Shown in pieces: positions 5,440 through 10,785 of a DNA stretch of 10,785 nt. Position 1 is the stretch's first letter. The number at the start of each line of letters is the position of its first letter. A model generated the notes under the pieces. It did no database searches and had not been told where the DNA came from. It saw only the letters and a program-made list of their open reading frames with translations. Both the position numbers and the translations under genes were made by a program. The DNA is taken from contig CAMLOZ010000056.1 of the NCBI GenBank assembly GCA_946481625.1, positions 1 to 10,785 of the forward strand. Direction: 5' to 3'. The stretch comes from an uncultured Haloferula sp. GTDB taxonomy: Bacteria; Verrucomicrobiota; Verrucomicrobiae; Verrucomicrobiales; Akkermansiaceae.

Positions 5440-8400
5440 TCAGAGCTTGCGGCGGTAGGCGTCGCGGTTGACACGTTGGATGGTCGCGGCGGGGGGCGCG
5501 GCTTCAGGGGCCGCGGTCAGATCCGCGGCGATGGCGGCGATATTGCGGTGGCGAAAGATCTGGGCGGGTGTCAGTGCCAGGCCGGCCCGGGTGGCGCGCG
5601 TGCTGATCTGGAAGATCAGGATCGAGTCGCCGCCGAGTTCGAAGATGTCGTCGCCGGTGCCGATCTCGCGCAGTCCCAGGACCTGCTTCCAGATATCGAC
5701 GAGTTGGCGCTCGGTGTCGTTCTTCGGTGCGGCGATGTCGTGGCCGCGGCTTTCCGCCTGATCGCCCGGGGCGGGCAGCGCCTTGCGGTCCACCTTGCCG
5801 TTCGGGGTTAGCGGGAAAGCATCGAGTACGACGAATGCCGTAGGCACCATGTAGTCGGGAAGCTTTGCCGCGAGGTGCTTGCGCAGCGCCGCGGGAAGCT
5901 CGCTGCCGGGAGCGGATGGCTTGTCGTGATGCGGCACGTTTGCCAGCGGCGAGGGCGTCGATTGGATCGGCCACAGCGGCAGCACGGCACTGCCGATCGG
6001 CAGGAAGATCGCGTCGATGAGACCGGCGGTGCCGTTGCCGCGCCAGCGGACATGGGCGCGGTAACCCGTCGCCTCCGCCACGGCAAAGAGGGACTCCGCG
6101 GAGAGCGCGTTGCCGGGGACGCCGGGTGCGAAGGGAAGCGGCCCGTGTTCGGGTGAATGCTCGAGGGCCCGCAGGAAGCCGAGCGGCGAGTTCAACCGGA
6201 CGTCGGGAATGCCGGCGATGGCGAGTTCGTCCGGGCCTTCAGCGAGGATCGCTTCGAGCTGCTCAAGATTGAGACGCTCCCATTGACGCCACTTGGTGAC
6301 GAGCTGTACCGGCGGCTTCTCGCCGACGTGGAGGATGACGTCGTAGTGATAGGTCGTGGTCTCGTTCGCCAGCCTGCCGCGGCGGAGGAGGATTTCGACG
6401 TGGGCAAGCCCGGGGATGTCGACGCGGTCGAACCAAGCGGGATCAAGCGAGAGCTCGGTTTCACGCGCGAGGCGCTGGGCGATCTTCTCGCGGAGCTGGC
6501 GGCAGGTGGTGCCGTCCGGCGCGCGCTCGCGAAGGATCTCCGCATGATGGGCGGCCAGCAGCGAGTTGCTCTGGATGTCGCCCAGGAAGATGCGTCCGCC
6601 GGGTTTCAGCGTGCGGGCCGCGCCTTGAAGCACGCGGACCAGGTAATCGGAGTGCGGGAAGTACTGCGCGACCGAGTTGATGACAACGGTATCGAAGTAC
6701 TGCTCGGGAATGTCCGTGAAGTCGTCCGCGGGACGGTGGAAGAGCTTCACGTGCGGGTAGTTCAGCTCCTTCGTCAGGGCCGCGATGGCGACCTCCGAGA
6801 TGTCGGCGGCCCAGTAGCACTCCGTCTCGGTGGCGAAGCGCGAGAGAATCTGGCCGGTGCCGCAGCCGATCTCGAAAATACGGCGCGGGGCGTACTTCCG
6901 CAGGCGGTCCGCGGTCATGTCGATCCACTCGGCGACCTGGTCATCGATGTCCGTGGCACCCGCCCATCCGGCGATCACCGAATCCAAGCGGTCGAGTTTG
7001 CCGCCGCCCGATTGGTGGATGGCGGACTTGTAGAGCAGGTCCCACTGGTCCTGCCAGAGGGCGGTGCCGTCCCCTTCGCCGTCGCTGCCGGGCCGCACGT
7101 AGGCGACCAGACGACCGTCGTGGACGTGGGCGACCGCCTCGGCCACGGCAGGGTGGGCATTGAGATGCGTTTCGATATCGCCGAGCTCGATGCGGAAGCC
7201 GCGGACTTTCACCTGATGGTCCATGCGGCCCAGACACTCGATGCTGCCGTCGGGGAGCCAGCGGGCGAGGTCGCCCGTGCGGTAGAGCTTGGAGCTTGGA
7301 GCGGAGCGGAGGGAGTTGGAGATGAAGCGGTCCGCTGTAAGGTCGGGACGGTCGTGGTATCCTTGGGCAAGGCCGTCGCCGCCGATGAGGAGTTCGCCGG
7401 GAATGCCGACGGGCTGCGGCTGCATCGCCGCATTGACGATGTAGACCTGGGTGTTGTCGATCGGGCGGCCGATCAGCACGGGGCCGTCGCCCGCAAAGAC
7501 CTGCGCGGTCGTGGACCAGATGGTGGTTTCGGTCGGGCCGTAAACATTCCAAACCTCGCCGCACAGGGGGGCAAGCCGGTTGGCCAGATCGCGGGGCACG
7601 GCTTCCCCGCCGACGAGGGCCTTGAAGCCGGGCTTGCCGGACCAGCCAGCCTCCAAGAGAAGGCGCCAGGTCGAGGGAGTCGCCTGAAGGACGGTGACCT
7701 GGTGTTTGTCGATCTCGCCCGCGAGGCGGTTGCCATCGATGACGGTGTCGCGGGTGGCGATCACCGTTTCCGCGCCGGTACTGAGCGGCAGGAAGATCTC
7801 AAGGCCGGCGATGTCGAAGGACAGCGTGGTCACGGCGAGCAGCACATCGTCCGGCGCGAGTCCCGGTTCGCGGCGCATCGAGTTGAGGAAGTTCACCACC
7901 GCGCGGTGCGGCACGCGCACGCCCTTCGGTCGTCCGGTCGAGCCGGAGGTGAAGATCACATAGGCGGTGTCTTCCGCCGAGGTCTCGACCGGCACGAAAC
8001 CGGTGGCGGAGCCCGGGATTTCGTCGCTGAGTAGGACGATCGCCTGGGACGAGGGCAACTCGCGGTGGAGCGAGGTCTGCGAGAGGATTACCGGCATGTG
8101 CGCGTCCTCGACCATGAAGGCGAGGCGCTCGGCCGGGAAGCTGGGGTCCATCGGCACATAGGCCGCGCCGCACCTCAGGATCGCGAGCAGCCCCGCGACC
8201 ATGTCGGTCGAGCGTTCGAGGTGGATGCCGACGAGGTCGCCGCGCTTCACCCCGGCTGCTTGCAAACGCGCGGCGATGGCGTTCGAGCGGAGTTCCAGTT
8301 GCGAGTAGGTAAGCGTCTGGTCGCCACAGCGCAGGGCGGTCTTATCCGGCACACGGCTCGCGATCGAAGAGACGAGACAGCTCAGGGTGGCGTCGCGCGG

Positions 8401-10785
8401 GTAGTCCCGCTCCGTGGCATTCCAATCGCCGAGGATGCGCGCGCTCTCCTCCGGCGGCAGGATCGGGAGGGATTGCAGCGCGGCATCGCCATCGGCGATC
8501 GCGCTCTCGATCAATTGCTCGAAGCAGCCGAGCCAGCGGCGGATGGTCGTGGCGTCGTGAAGGTCGGTGTTGTACTCGCACTCCACGATCATGCGCTCGT
8601 CCGTCTGGACGAGATTGAAGAAGAGGTCGAAGTTGACGTGGCGTTTCGGGTTTGTCTCGACGTCGAAGGACAGGCCGTCGAAGGCGATTCGGTCGCTGCC
8701 GGACTTGTCGATGTTGAACATCACCGTGACCAGCGGCAGCCGGCTGGTGTCGCGCGGCAGGGTCAGCTTCTTGAGCAGACTGCCGAAGGTGTAGCCCTGG
8801 TGGTCGTAAGCTTCGAGCACCTGCTCCTTCACCTCGGCGGCGAAGGTCCGGAAGGGGCGCTCCGCGGCGGCCTTGAGACGCAGCGGCAGGAAGTTCAGGC
8901 AGTGGCCGACGAGTTCATCGCGGCCGACGCGCGTTTGTCCGGCGGCAGGCACTCCGATCACGAGGTCTTCCTGTCCGGTGAGGCGGTGAAGGAGCGTGGC
9001 GAAGGTGCCGAGCAGCGTGGCGAAGAGCGTTCCACCGAGCTTGGGCGATGCCTTCTTGAGCCGGGCATAGCGGTCGGCATCGAGAGTGATCGCCTCCATC
9101 GCGCCGGCATAGGTCTTGAGCTGCGGGCGGGGGCGGTCGGTGGGGAGTTCCAGGACCGGCGCACCGTTGGCGAACCTCGCCACCCAGAAGCTTTCCGCGG
9201 CGGCACGCTCGGCGGAGTCCTTCGTGGAGATTTCGAGCCGGGCATAATCGGCGAAGGACATCGCCGGTGGCAGCATCGGCAGGCGGTCGGCCTTGCGGGC
9301 GTTGTAGGCCTGCGCGAGCTCCATCAGGATCATGCCGAAGGACCAGCCGTCGCAAACGAGGTGATGCGCGGTGAAGAGAAGCTCGTGCGTGTCCGCGGAG
9401 AGGCGGGTGAGTTGAAGCCGGAGTAGCGGGCCTTCCGTCAGGTGGAAGGGCGTCCGCGCTTCGTCTTCGCGGGCCTGCGACCAATGGATCTCGCGGGCGT
9501 CCGGAGTCAGGGCGGAGAAGTCGTGCTCGGCGATCTCGAGTTCGCGGGGCGCGGTGTGGAAGATCTGCTGCTGGCCGTCCGCGCTGAAGGTGCTGCGCAG
9601 GGCCGGGTGACGGATCACGAGGTCGAGCAAGGCGGCACGCAGCGCGGCGGCGTCGAGCGGGCCTTCGAAGCGGATCACGTTCGACTCGTTGTAGGAGCAG
9701 TTCGCCTCGTCGCCCATCATCAGCGAGTGGAAGATCTCACGCTGCGCTTCCGTGGTCGGCGAGACATCGCGGCGCGGGAAGATGCCCGGGGCATCCGAAA
9801 CCATGGTAGAAGCGGGCAGGAAGCCCGCGGCCTGCATGTCCGCCACCGCCTCGGTGAATCCGCGGACGACGCGGTCGAGGTCTTCGTCGGTGTGGGCGGT
9901 GGTGAAATAGAGCGGGCGGCCTTCCCAGATATGCACGCCGCGCTCGCGCAGGAAGTACCAGAGCAGGCTGGCATACTTGAGGTCCGGCGCGTGCTCGATG
10001 ACGGCGTAGGCGCTGAAGTGAGGCAGGCGGATCGGCACGCCGATGGTCGCAAAATGATCGTTGAGCGTGCGGCAGAGGCGCTCGACACGCTCGGTCACTT
10101 CGATCTGGAGGCGCGGGCCCTCGCCCTTGAGGTGCTCGACGACGCGCCATGCCGCGGCAAGTGCCAGCGGATGACGGACGAATGTGCCGGCGAAGAAGGT
10201 CACTCCGACTTCCGGGAAACTATCGTCGCCGTAGTTCCAGGCACCGCCATCGAGCGCATCCATGTACTCGCGCTTGCCGGCCAGCACGCCAATCGGCATG
10301 CCGCCGCCGATGACCTTGCCGTAGGTGGCGAGATCGGCCTCGACGCCGAAGTAAGCCTGCGCCCCGCCGGGGTGGCAGCGGAAGCCGGTGACGACTTCAT
10401 CGAAGATCAGCGCGGTACCGGAAGCTTTCGTGATGGCGCGGACCTCCTGCATGAACTCGCGCGGCTGCAGCCCGGGAGCGCGGCTCTGCACCGGCTCGAC
10501 CATCACCGCGGCCAACTCGTGGGCGTGAGCCTTGAGGATCTCGAGCGAGGCTGGATCGGCGTAGTCGAGAACGAGCATGTTTTCGACCAGTGACTGCGGG
10601 ATGCCGGGCGCGATTGGTTGGGCCTTGTAAACGCCATCCACCCAGGCACCGCGGACGAGGACTTCCTCGAACATGCCGTGGTAATCGCCGGTGAAGTAGG
10701 CGATGCGGGTGCGGCCGGTGATCGTGCGCGAGAGGCGCATGGCGGCCATCACCGCTTCGGAGCCCGTGTTGCAGAAGGTCGCGCG
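5440..10785 (-). CDS. Hybrid NRPS, AMT-C-A(nMT)-PCP, 5' end cut by the window
   Basis: A partial megasynthase of about 1781 visible residues. Numbers here count from the Val codon at 10752. It stays open to the right edge, where the frame reads TFCNTGSEAV, the start of a class III aminotransferase domain. That domain (to about 310) has DYHG (23-26), IFDEVVTGFR with Asp118, and the PLP lysine Lys146 in YGKVIGGG. It resembles GSA-type AMT domains of McyE and MycA/ItuA, which aminate the beta carbon of a carrier-bound acyl chain. The condensation domain (about 330-760) has HHLVCDGW (463-470). The adenylation domain has FTSGSTGRPKG, VYGPTE, YRTGDL (1157-1162) and Lys1653. Its code DILQVGVIWK is close to the glycine code DILQLGLIWK. 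A SAM methyltransferase (about 1215-1600, EIGCGTGQ at 1294-1301) is inserted between A8 and A10, the usual place for N-methylating A domains, so sarcosine is expected. The PCP has LGGDS with Ser1710. There is no epimerase or TE; the chain passes to the downstream NRPS. Residues 1145-1156 are encoded by a heptamer repeat. Confidence 0.95.
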   Translation of the reverse strand, partial: RATFCNTGSEAVMAAMRLSRTITGRTRIAYFTGDYHGMFEEVLVRGAWVDGVYKAQPIAPGIPQSLVENMLVLDYADPASLEILKAHAHELAAVMVEPVQSRAPGLQPREFMQEVRAITKASGTALIFDEVVTGFRCHPGGAQAYFGVEADLATYGKVIGGGMPIGVLAGKREYMDALDGGAWNYGDDSFPEVGVTFFAGTFVRHPLALAAAWRVVEHLKGEGPRLQIEVTERVERLCRTLNDHFATIGVPIRLPHFSAYAVIEHAPDLKYASLLWYFLRERGVHIWEGRPLYFTTAHTDEDLDRVVRGFTEAVADMQAAGFLPASTMVSDAPGIFPRRDVSPTTEAQREIFHSLMMGDEANCSYNESNVIRFEGPLDAAALRAALLDLVIRHPALRSTFSADGQQQIFHTAPRELEIAEHDFSALTPDAREIHWSQAREDEARTPFHLTEGPLLRLQLTRLSADTHELLFTAHHLVCDGWSFGMILMELAQAYNARKADRLPMLPPAMSFADYARLEISTKDSAERAAAESFWVARFANGAPVLELPTDRPRPQLKTYAGAMEAITLDADRYARLKKASPKLGGTLFATLLGTFATLLHRLTGQEDLVIGVPAAGQTRVGRDELVGHCLNFLPLRLKAAAERPFRTFAAEVKEQVLEAYDHQGYTFGSLLKKLTLPRDTSRLPLVTVMFNIDKSGSDRIAFDGLSFDVETNPKRHVNFDLFFNLVQTDERMIVECEYNTDLHDATTIRRWLGCFEQLIESAIADGDAALQSLPILPPEESARILGDWNATERDYPRDATLSCLVSSIASRVPDKTALRCGDQTLTYSQLELRSNAIAARLQAAGVKRGDLVGIHLERSTDMVAGLLAILRCGAAYVPMDPSFPAERLAFMVEDAHMPVILSQTSLHRELPSSQAIVLLSDEIPGSATGFVPVETSAEDTAYVIFTSGSTGRPKGVRVPHRAVVNFLNSMRREPGLAPDDVLLAVTTLSFDIAGLEIFLPLSTGAETVIATRDTVIDGNRLAGEIDKHQVTVLQATPSTWRLLLEAGWSGKPGFKALVGGEAVPRDLANRLAPLCGEVWNVYGPTETTIWSTTAQVFAGDGPVLIGRPIDNTQVYIVNAAMQPQPVGIPGELLIGGDGLAQGYHDRPDLTADRFISNSLRSAPSSKLYRTGDLARWLPDGSIECLGRMDHQVKVRGFRIELGDIETHLNAHPAVAEAVAHVHDGRLVAYVRPGSDGEGDGTALWQDQWDLLYKSAIHQSGGGKLDRLDSVIAGWAGATDIDDQVAEWIDMTADRLRKYAPRRIFEIGCGTGQILSRFATETECYWAADISEVAIAALTKELNYPHVKLFHRPADDFTDIPEQYFDTVVINSVAQYFPHSDYLVRVLQGAARTLKPGGRIFLGDIQSNSLLAAHHAEILRERAPDGTTCRQLREKIAQRLARETELSLDPAWFDRVDIPGLAHVEILLRRGRLANETTTYHYDVILHVGEKPPVQLVTKWRQWERLNLEQLEAILAEGPDELAIAGIPDVRLNSPLGFLRALEHSPEHGPLPFAPGVPGNALSAESLFAVAEATGYRAHVRWRGNGTAGLIDAIFLPIGSAVLPLWPIQSTPSPLANVPHHDKPSAPGSELPAALRKHLAAKLPDYMVPTAFVVLDAFPLTPNGKVDRKALPAPGDQAESRGHDIAAPKNDTERQLVDIWKQVLGLREIGTGDDIFELGGDSILIFQISTRATRAGLALTPAQIFRHRNIAAIAADLTAAPEAAPPAATIQRVNRDAYRRKL
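7285..7319. repeat. Heptamer repeat tract inside the NRPS2 A domain
   Basis: Five 7-bp units in register: GAGCTTG twice (7285-7298), then GAGCGGA, GCGGAGG and GAGTTGG. The reading frame is kept. It encodes residues 1145-1156 (SNSLRSAPSSKL), directly before the A7 motif YRTGDL. This is the same structural position as the tract in the other NRPS gene, although the repeat unit differs. Confidence 0.75.

Noticed and set aside
6157..8034. A 625-codon plus-strand ORF opposite NRPS2
   Set aside because: It is antisense to the A and methyltransferase domains, with no motif or ribosome-binding site of its own. High GC makes long antisense ORFs common.
8065..9426. A 453-codon plus-strand ORF opposite the NRPS2 C domain
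   Set aside because: It is another antisense shadow. The opposite strand encodes a complete condensation domain with HHLVCDGW.
10750..10752. GTG at 10752 as the start of the large NRPS
   Set aside because: This codon is the Val of the aminotransferase motif NTGSEAV, and the frame stays open to the window edge, so the gene begins outside the window.

Overview
The window is GC-rich and is dominated by two large minus-strand genes that form the downstream end of a peptide or hybrid polyketide-peptide assembly line. It also carries a minus-strand PEP-CTERM surface or secreted protein and a doubtful small plus-strand ORF. The PEP-CTERM tail (PEP motif, hydrophobic stretch, RRRR) shows a diderm bacterium with an exosortase system. 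Together with the short heptamer repeats this suggests Verrucomicrobiota. That assignment is inference; there is no phylogenetic marker in the window.

Layout from left to right: 1-115 has no convincing gene. 116-442 (+) is a weakly supported small ORF with a signal-peptide-like start. 363-1226 (-) is the PEP-CTERM protein, and its 3' end overlaps the plus ORF convergently. 1284-1310 is a candidate intrinsic terminator for the biosynthetic operon. 1328-5380 (-) is a termination-type NRPS (C-A-PCP-TE). 5381-5439 is a short spacer with a strong but misplaced Shine-Dalgarno sequence and a heptamer repeat. 5440 to the right edge (-) is a larger NRPS cut by the window, visible as aminotransferase-C-A(with an inserted methyltransferase)-PCP.

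Transcription runs right to left: the large gene comes first, then the terminal module, then the terminator. The PLP aminotransferase probably installs a beta-amino group on an upstream carrier-bound polyketide or fatty acyl chain. The first C domain then joins that chain to an amino acid whose predicted code (DILQVGVIWK) matches glycine and which the embedded methyltransferase should N-methylate, giving sarcosine. The second protein adds an amino acid with a valine-like code (DALWLGGTFK), and the TE releases the product. The architecture recalls McyE-, MycA/ItuA- and microginin-type systems. The upstream KS/AT/ACP or loading part must lie beyond 10785.

The most unusual feature is a set of three 7-bp-period repeat tracts. 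One spans the NRPS1 start region. The other two lie in frame inside the two adenylation domains at the same structural point, just before the A7 YRTGD/YKTGD motif.
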